Positions 1-13,315 of a DNA stretch of 64,000 nt are shown here, piece by piece. The notes below the pieces were generated by a model. That model did not search any database, was not told the origin of the DNA, and saw only the letters and a program-made list of their open reading frames with translations. The translations under genes and the position numbers were made by a program. This DNA comes from Bradyrhizobium sp. Ec3.3 (GTDB lineage Bacteria > Pseudomonadota > Alphaproteobacteria > Rhizobiales > Xanthobacteraceae). Positions within the stretch are counted from its first letter, which is position 1, and each line of letters begins with the position of its first letter. The DNA lies in contig NZ_AXAS01000006.1 of assembly GCF_000472925.1 (NCBI RefSeq), forward strand, positions 1 through 64,000. The letters run 5' to 3'.

Positions 1-1
1 C

Positions 2-163
2 CCCCAGGCCTTCGCTCGCGAGCGCCTGGCCATCCGCCCCCTCGATCGCGATGGCCACTACGGAATCTTCTTTGCCAGCTGGCAGGTCGCAGCAATCGAC
101 TTGACCAATGGCCAACCTGTCAGTGATGTGTCCGAACAGGTGTCAGCCATGTCCCCGGACTAA
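2..163 (+). CDS. C-terminal end of an integrase-type transposase (partial)
   Basis: An open frame enters from the left edge and stops at TAA 161-163, giving 53 residues that end in SDVSEQVSAMSPD. This ending, preceded by a stretch with the motif IDLTNG, resembles the C-terminal tail of insertion-sequence transposases with an integrase core that are frequent in Bradyrhizobium. No catalytic residue is inside the window, so the family (possibly IS481-like) is recalled from tail similarity only. The gene's start lies outside the window, and whether the full gene is intact cannot be judged here. Confidence 0.4.
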   Translation, partial: PQAFARERLAIRPLDRDGHYGIFFASWQVAAIDLTNGQPVSDVSEQVSAMSPD

Positions 164-215
164 ACATCAAGCCGGGCGATGACGGTCGAACGAGCTGAGC
201 CAGGGAGCCCAGCAA

Positions 216-254
216 AAATCTCCGTTCGATCTCACCGGCAAGGTCGCAATCGTA
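216..254 (+). pseudogene. Fragment resembling the N-terminus of a short-chain dehydrogenase
   Basis: Between the transposase tail and the SGNH gene, one frame reads SPFDLTGKVAIV (219-254). This is the typical first beta strand leading into the Rossmann glycine motif of short-chain dehydrogenases. The expected TGG-x-x-x-G motif does not follow; the frame goes on with serines and threonines. I infer a remnant cut when mobile DNA inserted or recombined here. The match is only about 12 residues, so chance similarity is possible. Confidence 0.25.
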
Positions 255-292
255 TCGTCATCGACGACTGCGTGCCCACCCACGCGATGCAG

Positions 293-1168
293 CTAGCGTT
301 CCGCCAACGCCTTCTCGATCGCGCACGCGACGATCAGGGCGGAGCGCTCGTCGAGGTGGACGCCATCGGCCCAGCGCAGCTCCGAGAGTGGTGCGTCGAT
401 CGCCAGCCATGCGCCTTGATCCGGGAAGGCGTCTTGCACGATCGTCCTGGTCGCCCTGACGGAGCTCGTCGCTTCGATCTCCGGCGAGAACGGAACGGCG
501 ATCAGAAAAGCGCGCCCGCCGCGGCGCTCGATCTCGCCGATGAGTTGTTTGATGAGCGTCGCATTGTCCTTGGCGCGGGCAGACGGCTCCTCCGCGTTCA
601 TCTCCCCTACGGCGCGCTCGACATAGACGTGGTTGTCGAAGCCGGAGGGCGACTGGCTCAGCAGGTCCTCGCGCTCGGCGCGCGCCTTCGCGGCATCCGG
701 CGGCGCGTGATTAAGGGTCTCAAACGCCGCGATCGCCGTTCGCACCGGACGGAGAAACAACGCGCCCGCCCGTTCGACACCGGTGAACCGTTCAACCAGC
801 GCGCCGTCGACGGCGCGCGAGAGAACGTTGGTCTCGATCAGGATGATTTTCGGCAGGCGCGGTTGCTTCGCGACGATCTCGAGGCCGGTCACTGGAGAGC
901 CGCCGGCCAGCGCAAGATTGCGTACGCGGGGACGTGAGAAATATTCCTCCTTGAGACGCCAGGTGACCGAGCTGCCGACCAGCACGACGTCAGGCACGGG
1001 CTCCCTCACATAACGGTTGAGGGTGATGAGGCTGCCGTCACGGGTCGTGACCGCCGGCTGCTGAAGCGCCGCGCCGATCCATGCCGTCGCAAGACCGCAG
1101 GCCAACAGCAGCGCCGCCGCTGTAGCGGCGCATCGAACCAGCCATGGAAGTGGCGAGGTCTGCGGCAT
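293..1168 (-). CDS. SGNH/AlgJ-like membrane-anchored acyl-transfer or esterase protein
   Basis: 291 residues. Residues about 11-35 form one hydrophobic segment, either a signal anchor or an uncleaved signal peptide, so the rest should be periplasmic. A GSS motif at 65-67 (VLVGSSVTW) fits the nucleophile loop of SGNH hydrolases, and DGVHLDE near the C-terminus supplies the Asp and His of the catalytic triad. The start ATG lies 2 bases after the stop of the MBOAT gene, so the two are co-transcribed; the frame stays open further upstream but that part overlaps the MBOAT gene and is out-of-frame sequence. Partner proteins of this type (AlgJ/AlgX-like) pass acetyl groups delivered by the MBOAT protein onto polysaccharide. 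The exact substrate is unknown. Confidence 0.7.
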   Translation of the reverse strand: MPQTSPLPWLVRCAATAAALLLACGLATAWIGAALQQPAVTTRDGSLITLNRYVREPVPDVVLVGSSVTWRLKEEYFSRPRVRNLALAGGSPVTGLEIVAKQPRLPKIILIETNVLSRAVDGALVERFTGVERAGALFLRPVRTAIAAFETLNHAPPDAAKARAEREDLLSQSPSGFDNHVYVERAVGEMNAEEPSARAKDNATLIKQLIGEIERRGGRAFLIAVPFSPEIEATSSVRATRTIVQDAFPDQGAWLAIDAPLSELRWADGVHLDERSALIVACAIEKALAER

Positions 1169-1170
1169 GA

Positions 1171-2529
1171 TCAGAACTGGAAATAGATGAAGGCGGCGTC
1201 GGGGCCCGCCTCGAGAAAAGCAAGGGCCGCGAGCGCGCCATAGAGATAGGGCTCCCATCGTCGCAGTCGGCCCTCGACGATCGCGCCGATACCGAGATGC
1301 TGGATGATCACGGGAAGGCTGTAGAGCAGGGCCAGATTGTAGAACAGCTTCGTCGGATTGGGATTGGTCGTCGGCGTGAACATGCCGTGGAGATAGCCGA
1401 GTGCGTGATCGAAGTTCGGCAGCTTGAAGAAGATCCAGAGCATCGTCACGCACAGGAACACGATGCCCATGCGGAGCAGCCGCACGAGTGATCCGGCACT
1501 GCCCAGGACCTTCAGAAACGGCCGCTCGATGACGAGCAGAAGCCCGTGCAGCGTGCCCCACAGCGCGTAGCTCAGGCTCGCGCCGTGCCAGAGTCCGCCG
1601 AGCGTCATCACGATCATCAGGTTGAGACAGGTTCGCACCACGCCCTTTCGGTTGCCGCCCAGCGGGATGTAGAGATAGGTCTTGAGCCAATTGGACAGCG
1701 AAATGTGCCAGCGCGTCCAGAATTCGGAGAACGAGGCCGAGATGTAGGGCAGGTCGAAATTGACCGGCAGGCGGTATCCGAACAAAAGCCCGAGGCCGAG
1801 CGCGATCGCCGAATAGCCGAAGAAGTCGGCATAGATCTGGTAACCGTACAAGAACACCAGCAGCCAGCGATCCTGTGTGCGCACCGTCTCATAGAGCGGA
1901 AAGTCCATATAGGACGTCATCTCGTTGAGGTTGTTCGCCACATAGAGCTTGAAGAAATAGCCGGTCAGAATCCATTTGGCCGCCTCCACGAAGGCGACGT
2001 CGGCAAGGTGCTTGGGCGCGATCTGCGGCATGAACTGGCCCGCACGCGTGATCGGGCCGGAGACGAGCTGCGGAAAGAAGATGATGTAGAGGAAGACGTC
2101 ACGCAGCGGCGGCGGGCGTTTTTCGCGCGTCAGGTCGACCAGCAGGCTGATGTTGTGGAAGACGAAGAACGAAATGCCGATCGGCAGCGGCAGCCGCAGC
2201 AGGAAATCCACCGGCGCGAATCCGATCGGATGAGCCGAGGCGGCGTCGACGAACAGGAACTTGTACTTGAAGAACGCGAGCAGCCCGAGATTGAAGATGA
2301 TCCCCGCCGGCATCCACACCGCGCGGTTGTCGAACGCCAGCACCAGGCAGACCCAGGTGCCGAGCACCGCAACGAGCAGCAGCGGCAGGAGCTCCGGCTG
2401 GCCGAAGCCGTAGAAGAACACGCTCGCGAGCACGAGGAGCTGGACCTGGACGTGGCGCAAGGGCGGCAAATAGTAGGCGCCGAATACGACCGCGACGAAA
2501 ACGCCGAACTGAAGAGACGTGAAGGTCAT
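1171..2529 (-). CDS. MBOAT family O-acyltransferase (AlgI-like)
   Basis: 452 residues with about ten hydrophobic segments, an integral inner-membrane protein. It shows the MBOAT signatures FWTRWHISLSNWL around His275 and GGLWHGAS with the invariant His315. AlgI-type proteins carry acetyl groups across the membrane for O-acetylation of alginate, cellulose or other exopolysaccharides; length matches AlgI/DltB relatives. It is the first gene of a two-gene unit with the SGNH protein just downstream, which supports an acetylation pair. No glycosyltransferase or polysaccharide synthase lies nearby, so the acceptor polymer cannot be named from this window. Confidence 0.85.
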   Translation of the reverse strand: MTFTSLQFGVFVAVVFGAYYLPPLRHVQVQLLVLASVFFYGFGQPELLPLLLVAVLGTWVCLVLAFDNRAVWMPAGIIFNLGLLAFFKYKFLFVDAASAHPIGFAPVDFLLRLPLPIGISFFVFHNISLLVDLTREKRPPPLRDVFLYIIFFPQLVSGPITRAGQFMPQIAPKHLADVAFVEAAKWILTGYFFKLYVANNLNEMTSYMDFPLYETVRTQDRWLLVFLYGYQIYADFFGYSAIALGLGLLFGYRLPVNFDLPYISASFSEFWTRWHISLSNWLKTYLYIPLGGNRKGVVRTCLNLMIVMTLGGLWHGASLSYALWGTLHGLLLVIERPFLKVLGSAGSLVRLLRMGIVFLCVTMLWIFFKLPNFDHALGYLHGMFTPTTNPNPTKLFYNLALLYSLPVIIQHLGIGAIVEGRLRRWEPYLYGALAALAFLEAGPDAAFIYFQF

Positions 2530-2836
2530 GCCGCCCCGTTTGCCGGTCCCGGCAAGTTACACTTTCGCTCCCGCCGTCCTGGGGAATGATCCGGACCCGA
2601 AGGGCCGCGTTAGCGCGATGTGCGAAGCGGTTTTCCGAAAAGATCATGCTCAAACAATGACCTAAAGCGCGATAACGATTCATCCAAATCTCATCGCGCT
2701 TTAGCCTTGCGGCAGGGCGGGACAGGCGCTTGCTTCGATGGAACAAGGCGGTCTTGACCTTCCCGTCCCAATCCGCTCCCTTTAGCCGCGACACAATAAC
2801 CCTCCCGGGATACCGGAATCGCCAAGGTCAACATTC
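2530..2836. repeat. Gene-free stretch between divergent genes, with a Rhizobiales-type intergenic repeat
   Basis: The 307 bases between the MBOAT gene and glpK hold a compound repeat at about 2588-2704. It contains a run typical of Bradyrhizobium-family intergenic repeats (GTGCGAAGCGGTTTTCCG, then ATGCTCAAACAA). It ends in a perfect 12-bp inverted repeat, CTAAAGCGCGAT at 2662-2673 and its complement at 2693-2704. This family is scattered between genes in the group; its function is not known to me. Promoters for both divergent genes must lie in or beside it, but no clear -35/-10 pair stands out. Confidence 0.6.
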
Positions 2837-4339
2837 ATGTCTTTCGTTCTCGCCATCGATCAGGGCACCACCTCCTCGCGTGCCATCGTGTTTCGCAGCG
2901 ATATTTCCATCGCGGCGAAGGCGCAGCAGGAGTTTCCGCAGCATTTTCCGGCCTCGGGCTGGGTCGAGCATGAGCCGGAGGACATCTGGACCTCGACCGT
3001 GATGGTCTGTCGCGACGCGCTCCAGAGCGCCGGCGTCACGGCCAAGGACGTTGCCGCGATCGGCATCACCAACCAGCGCGAGACCACCGTGGTGTGGGAC
3101 CGCGCCACCGGCCAGGCCGTACACCGCGCCATCGTCTGGCAGGACCGCCGCACTGCCGATGTCTGCTCGAAGCTGAAGGCCGAAGGTCACGAGCCCCGGA
3201 TCTCAGACAAGACCGGCCTGATCATCGATCCCTATTTCTCCGGCACCAAGGTCGCCTGGATCCTCGACAACGTCCCCGGCGCCCGTGCGCGGGCCGCGCG
3301 CGGCGAACTGATGTTCGGCACGGTCGATTGCTACCTGCTCTGGCGGCTCACCGGCGGCAAGGTGCATGCAACGGATGCGACCAACGCCTCGCGCACGCTG
3401 CTGTTCAACATCCACACCGGCGAATGGGACGACGAACTGCTCGAGCTCATCGGCGTGCCGCGCTCGATGCTCCCCGAAGTGAAGGATTCTTCCGCCCGTT
3501 TCGGCGAGACCACCCCCGACCTGTTCGGCGGCGCGATTCCGATCTGCGGCATCGCCGGCGACCAGCAGGCAGCGACCATCGGCCAGGCCTGCTTCCGCCC
3601 GGGCATGATGAAGTCGACCTACGGCACCGGCTGCTTTGCCCTGCTCAACACCGGCACCACGCCGGTGGCCTCGAAGAACAAGCTGCTGACCACCATCGCC
3701 TATCAGCTCGGCGGAAAACGCACCTACGCGCTCGAAGGCTCGATCTTCGTTGCCGGCAGCGCGGTGCAATGGCTGCGCGATGGCCTCGGCATCATCAAGC
3801 ACGCGGCCGAGACCGGCCCGCTCGCCGACCAGTCCGATTCCATGCAGAGCGTCTATCTCGTGCCGGCCTTCGTCGGCATGGGCGCGCCGTATTGGAACCC
3901 GCGCGTGCGCGGCGCACTGTTCGGCCTGACCCGCAACACCGGCCCGGCCGAACTCGCCCATGCCGCGCTGGAAAGCGTCTGCTACCAGACCTTCGATCTC
4001 TGGGCCGCAATGCGCGCGGATTGGCCGAGCTCGGAAACGGCGAGCGTGGTCTTGCGCGTCGACGGCGGCATGACCGCCTCCGACTGGACCATGCAGCGTC
4101 TCGCCGATCTCCTCGACGCGCCGGTCGACCGCCCCGTTATCCAGGAGACGACGGCGCTGGGCGCCGCATATCTCGCCGGCCTCAACGCCGGCGTCTATCC
4201 CGAGCCGACGCAGTTCGCCGACAACTGGCGCCTCGAGCACCGCTTCAAGCCGAACATGAGCCAGGCGACGCGCGAGCGGAAGCTTGCCGGCTGGGCGCGC
4301 GCGGTGAAGGGCGTGCTGGCGAGCGACGAGGGCGAGTGA
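2837..4339 (+). CDS. glpK: Glycerol kinase
   Basis: 500 residues, the normal length for this FGGY-family kinase, which phosphorylates glycerol to glycerol 3-phosphate with ATP in the cytoplasm. The N-terminal phosphate loop DQGTTSSR (residues 8-14) and the following conserved segments TNQRET, WQDRRT and YGTGCF are all present, and the nucleotide-domain motif DGGMTASD occurs near the C-terminus. The ATG is the first in frame after the upstream repeat. No glpD, glpF or regulator is adjacent; the next gene is an acetyltransferase 7 bases downstream, likely on the same transcript. Confidence 0.97.
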   Translation: MSFVLAIDQGTTSSRAIVFRSDISIAAKAQQEFPQHFPASGWVEHEPEDIWTSTVMVCRDALQSAGVTAKDVAAIGITNQRETTVVWDRATGQAVHRAIVWQDRRTADVCSKLKAEGHEPRISDKTGLIIDPYFSGTKVAWILDNVPGARARAARGELMFGTVDCYLLWRLTGGKVHATDATNASRTLLFNIHTGEWDDELLELIGVPRSMLPEVKDSSARFGETTPDLFGGAIPICGIAGDQQAATIGQACFRPGMMKSTYGTGCFALLNTGTTPVASKNKLLTTIAYQLGGKRTYALEGSIFVAGSAVQWLRDGLGIIKHAAETGPLADQSDSMQSVYLVPAFVGMGAPYWNPRVRGALFGLTRNTGPAELAHAALESVCYQTFDLWAAMRADWPSSETASVVLRVDGGMTASDWTMQRLADLLDAPVDRPVIQETTALGAAYLAGLNAGVYPEPTQFADNWRLEHRFKPNMSQATRERKLAGWARAVKGVLASDEGE

Positions 4340-4346
4340 GCGGCGA

Positions 4347-4940
4347 ATGATCCTCCCCGACGGCTATTCAGACGTGCCGAGCGGGAAGATCGCCGCGGTC
4401 GTCACGCATCTGGAGATGACCGCGCGGCCGCCGCTGCGCGACGATCCGGTGGGCGCCTGGAGGTTGCGCCCGGTCGAGCAGCCCGGTCTCGACTGGTTTC
4501 GCGCACTCTATGCGCGGGTTGGCGAGGACTGGCTATGGTTCTCGCGCCTGCGCATGCCGGATGCGGAGCTTGCGGCGATCGTGCAGTCGCCGCGTGTCGA
4601 GATCTATGCGCTCGTCGCTGATGGCCGCGAAGAAGGCCTGCTCGAGCTCGACTTCCGTGAGGCGGGCCAATGCGAGATCGTGTTCTTCGGCGTCACCGCA
4701 AAACTCATCGGCACCGGCGCAGGCCGCTGGCTGATGAACCGCGCGCTCGAACGCGCCTGGTCGCAGGAGATCAGGCGCGTCTGGGTGCACACCTGCACCT
4801 TCGATCACCCCTCAGCGCTCGCCTTCTACCAGCGCTCCGGCTTCCGAGCTTTCCGCCGCCAGATCGAGATCGCCGACGATCCGCGCCTCGATGGCACGGT
4901 GCCGCGAACGGCGGCGAGGCATGTGCCGGTCATCGAGTGA
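4347..4940 (+). CDS. GNAT family N-acetyltransferase
   Basis: 197 residues. The second half has the GNAT acetyl-CoA pattern: FGVTAKLIGTGAGRWLM (equivalent to the Q/R-x-x-G-x-G/A loop) followed by a helix and then HPSALAFYQRSGF, the usual motif near the C-terminus. The first 40 residues are poorly conserved with the fold. It begins 7 bases after glpK and is probably co-transcribed with it. The acceptor substrate cannot be predicted. Confidence 0.85.
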   Translation: MILPDGYSDVPSGKIAAVVTHLEMTARPPLRDDPVGAWRLRPVEQPGLDWFRALYARVGEDWLWFSRLRMPDAELAAIVQSPRVEIYALVADGREEGLLELDFREAGQCEIVFFGVTAKLIGTGAGRWLMNRALERAWSQEIRRVWVHTCTFDHPSALAFYQRSGFRAFRRQIEIADDPRLDGTVPRTAARHVPVIE

Positions 4941-4953
4941 TCGGCCGAGACCT

Positions 4954-4983
4954 GTAGCCCGGATGAGCGCAGCGATATCCGGG
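4954..4983. terminator. Short inverted repeat after the GNAT gene
   Basis: The inverted repeat CCCGGAT (4958-4964) / ATCCGGG (4977-4983) sits 14 bases after the acetyltransferase stop. It matches a small dispersed repeat motif (GTAGCCCGGATGAGCGCAGC) seen in many proteobacteria. It lacks a clear T-run, so terminator activity is only possible. Confidence 0.35.
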
Positions 4984-5194
4984 AGCTGCCGCAAGACTTT
5001 CCCGCATGTCGCTACACTCTTGCGAGCTACGACGCACTCAAAACACCTCTGAGCCTCCCGACGGTGCTGTCGTCCATTGAGCCACGCTCGTTGCAGCCGG
5101 CGCAATGCTCCCTTTCCAAGATTTTCCTTGTCAGCCGCGCGCATTGGCGATGAACTGGCCGGCCCTGCCGCGCCAACGAGAAAGAGCGCAGACC

Positions 5195-5824
5195 ATGTTC
5201 CTGATCGGCCAGTATGATTCCCCCTTCGTCCGCCGTGTCGCGATTGCGTTGAAGCTTTACGGTATCGCCTTCGAGCACAGGCCGTGGTCGACGTTCGGCG
5301 ATGCCGACAAGATCGCGCCGTACAATCCTTTGCGCCGCGTGCCGACGCTGGTGCTCGACGATGGCGAGGGGCTGATCGAGAGCACGATCATTCTCGACTA
5401 CCTCGACGATCTCGCCGGGCCAGAGAAGGCGATGCTGCCGCGCAGCGGTGTCGAGCGGCGGCGGCATCTGCGCGTTTGTGCGCTGGCGAGCGGCCTCGGC
5501 GACAAGGCAGTCAGCCTGCTCTATGAGCGCGTGTTGCGAAAAGAACAGCTCGTGCTGTGGGTCGAGCGCTGCCAGGCGCAAATCGCCGATGTGTTGAAGG
5601 TGCTGGAAACCGAGCGCGCGAAAGTAACGACGCCGTACTGGCTGGGTGATCGCATCGGCCACGCCGACGTCGTGGTCGCCTGCGTCGTCCGCTTCACCCG
5701 CGAAGCGCACCCGCAGCTCTTCGATCCCGCCCGCTATCCGGCACTGTCAGCGCATTCCGAGCGCTGCGAGGCGTTGGCGCCGTTCAAGGAGATCGTCCAG
5801 CCGCTGGCGCCGCCCAAGGGGTGA
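5195..5824 (+). CDS. Glutathione S-transferase family protein
   Basis: 209 residues from the ATG at 5195; the frame is open upstream to 5105 but those residues do not look like protein and the family begins at MFLIGQYDSPFVRRV. Residues 1-80 form the thioredoxin-like domain with the cis-proline segment RRVPTLVLDDG and the ESTIILDYLDD glutathione-binding turn. The rest is the helical domain. Cytosolic proteins of this type conjugate or reduce small electrophiles, but the substrate is not predictable. It stands alone, convergent with the next gene. Confidence 0.85.
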   Translation: MFLIGQYDSPFVRRVAIALKLYGIAFEHRPWSTFGDADKIAPYNPLRRVPTLVLDDGEGLIESTIILDYLDDLAGPEKAMLPRSGVERRRHLRVCALASGLGDKAVSLLYERVLRKEQLVLWVERCQAQIADVLKVLETERAKVTTPYWLGDRIGHADVVVACVVRFTREAHPQLFDPARYPALSAHSERCEALAPFKEIVQPLAPPKG

Positions 5825-5837
5825 GCGAGCGCAGGTT

Positions 5838-5928
5838 CGTAGGGTGGGTTAGCGAAGCGTAACCCACAACGTCTCTCAATGCGCGGAAAGCAAAGAGGTG
5901 GGTTACGCTGACGCTAACCCACCCTACG
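5838..5928. repeat. Long inverted repeat between convergent genes
   Basis: Positions 5838-5867 and 5898-5928 form a nearly perfect inverted repeat of about 30 bases, both arms containing GTAGGGTGGGTTAGC and GCGTAACCCAC; they differ by a one-base length change at the centre of each arm. The family with the GTGGGTTACGC core is dispersed in many bacterial genomes. Lying between two gene ends, it could stop transcription from both sides. Confidence 0.7.
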
Positions 5929-5968
5929 CGCGTAGCGAGCGGATGCGCACCGCGCCCGTCGCCTCCCG

Positions 5969-6535
5969 TCACCGGCCGTAGAGACCGGTCAGGGTAGCCT
6001 TTCCGAGCGTATGGAAGTGCAGATCGAAACCCACCAGTGCCGCGGATGCTGAATGGTCCTTGGCGTTCGGAAGCTTATCGACGTCAACGGCGAATACGGT
6101 GATCTGATAGCGGTGCGGCTTGTCGCCGGGCGGCGGGCATGGTCCGCCATAGCCGTCGCTGCCGAAGTCCGTGCGGCTCTGGATCGCCCCTTTCGGCATC
6201 AGCTTCTTCTTTGGATCGCCGGCCCCCTTGGGAAGCGCAGTGACGGATGGCGGAAGATTGAAGACGACCCAATGCCACCAGCCGCTGCCGGTCGGCGCAT
6301 CAGGATCATGTATCGCCACGGCGAAGCTCTTGGTGCCCGCCGGAGCACCGCTCCAGCTCAAGGCCGGAGAGGTGTTGTTGCCGGTACAGCCAAAGCCTTT
6401 GAATACATGTTCGCCGGCAATCGTGGCGCCTTCGCTGATGTCCGGGCTGCTCAGCGTGAGGCTCTGCGCACCAGCTTCGCCCGCATGAAGCAGGAGCACA
6501 CAAGCTGCTGCAAATGAGAATGCAAACCTCGTCAT
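5969..6535 (-). CDS. YbhB/YbcL family (PEBP-like) secreted protein
   Basis: 188 residues from the ATG at 6535, chosen because an AGAGGTG ribosome site lies just upstream and a signal peptide follows at once (MTRFAFSFAAACVLLLHAGEAGA, quoted by positions 1-23 as a basic start, hydrophobic core and A-x-A end). The mature part has the phosphatidylethanolamine-binding fold markers: SPALSWSG, IHDPDAP, WWHWVVFN and GPCPPPGDKPHRY. Bacterial members are called Raf-kinase-inhibitor-like, but their role is not established. The protein is probably periplasmic. Confidence 0.85.
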   Translation of the reverse strand: MTRFAFSFAAACVLLLHAGEAGAQSLTLSSPDISEGATIAGEHVFKGFGCTGNNTSPALSWSGAPAGTKSFAVAIHDPDAPTGSGWWHWVVFNLPPSVTALPKGAGDPKKKLMPKGAIQSRTDFGSDGYGGPCPPPGDKPHRYQITVFAVDVDKLPNAKDHSASAALVGFDLHFHTLGKATLTGLYGR

Positions 6536-7005
6536 CGGAAGCACCTCTTCAACAATGAGCTCAGAGATCGCAAAGTAGCGCCCGAGGAACCTGGTTTCAA
6601 TCAGTCTGCGCCGTTGCTCTCGATGCTGCGGCGCGGGTCCATCCGGCGCAGTTCGCAATGATGACATATTGCCGGTGATTTGCCCGACGAGTCAAGCAAT
6701 TTCGGGAAATGCGTAGTTGGTCGGCCCCGCAATTTTCTACTTTGCATGGGGTTGTTTTTCACTTTTTTGGTCTGGGAGGTGTCGGCGCATCTCTATCTGC
6801 GACCATCACCCGGCGATCATGATGGTCGGCACCCTGTTCACCACAACGTCGTCCCGGCCTCGTGCGCAATTGCGCACTGGGGCCGGGACCCATTACCCCA
6901 GGGAGGAGTTTGGCGAAGTAGCTCGGTACTCCGACCGCCGCGGTCGATAGATCCCGCGGTATGGGTCCTGGCTTTCGCCAGGACGACAGCGGAGATGTGG
7001 TGCGC
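6536..7005. repeat. Gene-free stretch with palindromic repeats
   Basis: No convincing gene. Positions 6850-6889 hold a stem GTCCCGGCC / GGCCGGGAC that encloses a perfect 16-bp palindrome, 6862-6877, with core GCGCAATTGCGC. Positions 6962-6987 carry a 26-base motif whose centre is CCTGGCTTTCGCCAGG; the same motif, in both orientations, borders the element before ureG (54430-54551). These are dispersed intergenic repeats. The region 6668-6850 shows nothing else I can name. Confidence 0.6.
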
Positions 7006-10863
<3,858 letters not shown>

Positions 10864-10866
10864 CGG

Positions 10867-11799
10867 TTACGCCGCCTTCTGCGCGCTCTTGGCGCGAATG
10901 CCGAGCAAATGGCTGATCGCGAACACGAGATCGGCGCGGTTCATGGTGTAGAAATGGAAGGTGTCGACGCCGTGCTTGGCGAGCTTGTGCACCTGGCCGG
11001 CGGCGACCGTCGCTGCGACGAGCTTGCGCGTTTCCGGATCGTCGTCGAGCCCGTCGAACTTCTCCGCGAGCCAGTTCGGCACGCTGGTGCCGGCGCGGGT
11101 AACGAAATTGCGGGCCTGCTTGAAATTGTGCATGGGCATGATGCCCGGCACGATCGGAATCTCGATGCCGCGAGCGCGGACGCGGTCGAGATAGCGGAAG
11201 TAGAGGTCGTTATCGAAGAACACCTGCGTGATCGCGCGCGTCGCGCCCGCATCGACCTTGGCCTTCAGCGTGTCGATGTCGGCGTCGAAGTCACGCGCTT
11301 CGGGGTGCTTCTCGGGATAGGCCGAGACTGAAACCTCGATATCGGCATGGCGCTTCTTGATACCGGCAACGAGCTCGGCCGAACTCTGGTATCCGTCGGG
11401 ATGGGTGGAGTAGGGCGTACCGATGCCGCCGGGCGGATCGCCGCGCAAGGCCACGATGTGGCGGACGCCGACCTCGTGGTAGCGGTCGACGATCTCGTCG
11501 ATCTCGCCGCGCGAGGCGCCGACGCAGGTGAGGTGCGCGGCCGGCAACAGCGACGTCTCCTTCAGGATGCGGGCGATGGTGGCGTGGGTGCGCTCACGGG
11601 TCGAGCCGCCCGCGCCATAGGTCACCGAGACGAATTTCGGCTCGAGCGGGGCGAGGCGATTGATGGTCTCCCACAGGTTCTTCTCCATCTCCTCGGTCTT
11701 GGGCGGAAAGAACTCGAAGGAGATCGCCGGACGCTTGGCGAGGTGCCCGTCTTGCCCATTGTCTTGCCCGTTACGGGCAGGCGTCGTCGGCTCGGTCAT
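10867..11799 (-). CDS. metF: 5,10-methylenetetrahydrofolate reductase
   Basis: 310 residues from the ATG at 11799. A GTG 12 bases upstream (11811) is in frame but overlaps the GGAG ribosome site, so the ATG is preferred. Family features: ISFEFFPPKTEEME at the start of the barrel, the FAD-contact region VTYGAGGS, HLTCVGAS and ITQVFFDNDLYFRY. The enzyme reduces methylene-THF to methyl-THF with a flavin, feeding MetH downstream. No methionine or cobalamin riboswitch could be recognised upstream. Confidence 0.96.
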   Translation of the reverse strand: MTEPTTPARNGQDNGQDGHLAKRPAISFEFFPPKTEEMEKNLWETINRLAPLEPKFVSVTYGAGGSTRERTHATIARILKETSLLPAAHLTCVGASRGEIDEIVDRYHEVGVRHIVALRGDPPGGIGTPYSTHPDGYQSSAELVAGIKKRHADIEVSVSAYPEKHPEARDFDADIDTLKAKVDAGATRAITQVFFDNDLYFRYLDRVRARGIEIPIVPGIMPMHNFKQARNFVTRAGTSVPNWLAEKFDGLDDDPETRKLVAATVAAGQVHKLAKHGVDTFHFYTMNRADLVFAISHLLGIRAKSAQKAA

Positions 11800-12183
11800 G
11801 GGACCACTCACTCCAGATCTCTTCGCAACTGCGGCAGATTAGCTTGGGAAGGCTAAGATAGGCCAAACGGGATCTTCTCGACAGCCCATCGGTGATGGGA
11901 AATCGCCCACTATTGCTCACTGAACCGACATTTTTGTGCCAAAGCCAATTGAGGTGGGAAGTTGGTAAAATCTATAAATGCACGCGCTTTCAACGAGTTA
12001 TATGATGTTTAAGATTTTGAGATCTTGATAAGCTCGGTGGGCAGTATGAATCGCTGATGATTGAGGCTTGCGATATCCCACCGGCTTCGAGCAAATCCCC
12101 CCGGCCGTCTCGCCCTAGCACACGTCAGCTCTGCTCCTGCCGGCCATTGCCGCCCCGCCGCTGCGCACTACTTTGAACCGGCC
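11800..12183. other. Divergent intergenic region between metF and the monooxygenase
   Basis: 384 bases with no gene I can support. About 11930-12055 is clearly more A+T-rich than its surroundings and is the likely promoter zone for one or both divergent genes. No convincing riboswitch fold or operator was found by eye. An open frame runs into the monooxygenase from 12061, but the sequence before 12184 does not resemble the family. Confidence 0.4.
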
Positions 12184-13203
12184 ATGATTCCGCTCTCCGT
12201 CCTCGATCTCTCCGTCGTCACGTCCGGCACGAAGCCGGCAGCGGCGCTGCGCAACAGCATCGATCTCGCGCGCCATGTCGATCAGCTCGGCTATGTCCGC
12301 TACTGGCTCGCCGAGCACCACAACCTTGCTTCCGTCGCGAGCCCCGCGCCTGACGTCATGATCGGGCAGATCGCGGCGGTGACGAAGAACATCCGTGTCG
12401 GCTCCGGCGGCGTGATGCTGCCCAATCATGCACCGCTGGTGGTCGCCGAACGTTTCAAGATGCTGGAGGCGCTGTTTCCCGGCCGCATCGATCTCGGCCT
12501 GGGCCGCGCGCCCGGCACCGATGGCGCCACGGCGTACGCGCTCAGGAGCCGGCTCGACCGCCGCGAGGGCGACGATTTCCTGGAGCGGCTGCATGAATTG
12601 ATCCTGTGGGAGACGCGCGAATTCCCCTCAGGCCATCCGTACAACAACGTCGTGGCAATGCCCGACGACACGCCCCTGCCGCCGATCTGGCTGCTCGGCT
12701 CGAGCGATTATTCGTCGGAATTGGCAGCCCAGGTCGGCATGGGCTTCGCCTTCGCGCATCATTTTGCGAGCCATGATGCGATCGACGCGATGGTGCACTA
12801 TCGCAACCGTTTCCAGCCGTCGGCCTGGCGCGCGACGCCGCACGCGATTCTCGCGGTGGCAGTCGTCACGGCGGATACCGACGAGGAGGCGGAAAAGCTC
12901 GCTTCGTCCTTCGACCTCAATCGCCTGCGCCGCGACCGCGGCCAATATCTCCCGCTGCCGAGCGTGGAGGAGGCGCTTGCCTATCCCTATACGGACGCCG
13001 ATCGTGCCTCGATCGCCCGCAACCGCTCGCGCCTCTTCGTCGGGAGCCCCGCGACGGTGCAGCAGAAGCTGAAGCCGCTGCTCGACGCGAGCAAGCCGGA
13101 CGAGCTGATGGTGATCACGGCCGTGTATGACCACGACGCGCGGAAGAAGTCGTATTCGCTGCTGGCCGACGCGTTCGGGCTAGTGAAGGGAGAGGCGGCG
13201 TAG
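12184..13203 (+). CDS. LLM-class flavin-dependent oxidoreductase
   Basis: 339 residues from the ATG at 12184, where family similarity begins ([12 protein letters not shown]). Luciferase-like monooxygenase fold: RYWLAEHHN near residue 40, [20 protein letters not shown], and [14 protein letters not shown]. Members use reduced FMN and oxygen, but this subgroup (MsnO8-like) has mostly no known substrate. It stands alone between the divergent metF and the convergent pheA. Confidence 0.85.
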   Translation: MIPLSVLDLSVVTSGTKPAAALRNSIDLARHVDQLGYVRYWLAEHHNLASVASPAPDVMIGQIAAVTKNIRVGSGGVMLPNHAPLVVAERFKMLEALFPGRIDLGLGRAPGTDGATAYALRSRLDRREGDDFLERLHELILWETREFPSGHPYNNVVAMPDDTPLPPIWLLGSSDYSSELAAQVGMGFAFAHHFASHDAIDAMVHYRNRFQPSAWRATPHAILAVAVVTADTDEEAEKLASSFDLNRLRRDRGQYLPLPSVEEALAYPYTDADRASIARNRSRLFVGSPATVQQKLKPLLDASKPDELMVITAVYDHDARKKSYSLLADAFGLVKGEAA

Positions 13204-13204
13204 A

Positions 13205-13315
13205 AGCTATCGTGCCCCGGACGCAGCGCGGCACGGAGTGATGCGCTGCTGAGCCGGGGCCCATCGTGGCCCCTGGGTCCCGGCTCGCGCTTCGCGCGTC
13301 CGGGACACGATAGCT
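13205..13315. repeat. Imperfect palindromic repeat between convergent genes
   Basis: Arms of 20 bases at 13205-13224 and 13296-13315 are inverted copies differing by one base (AGCTATCGTGCCCCGGACGC in the first). The middle is rich in GC with CCGGGGCCCA. The right arm runs through the pheA stop codon. This matches a dispersed Bradyrhizobium repeat type and may act as a transcription stop for both genes. Confidence 0.65.

Noticed and set aside
11800..12183. SAM or cobalamin riboswitch upstream of metF-metH
   Set aside because: No recognisable conserved core or pseudoknot could be found by eye on the minus strand; a covariance search would be decisive.
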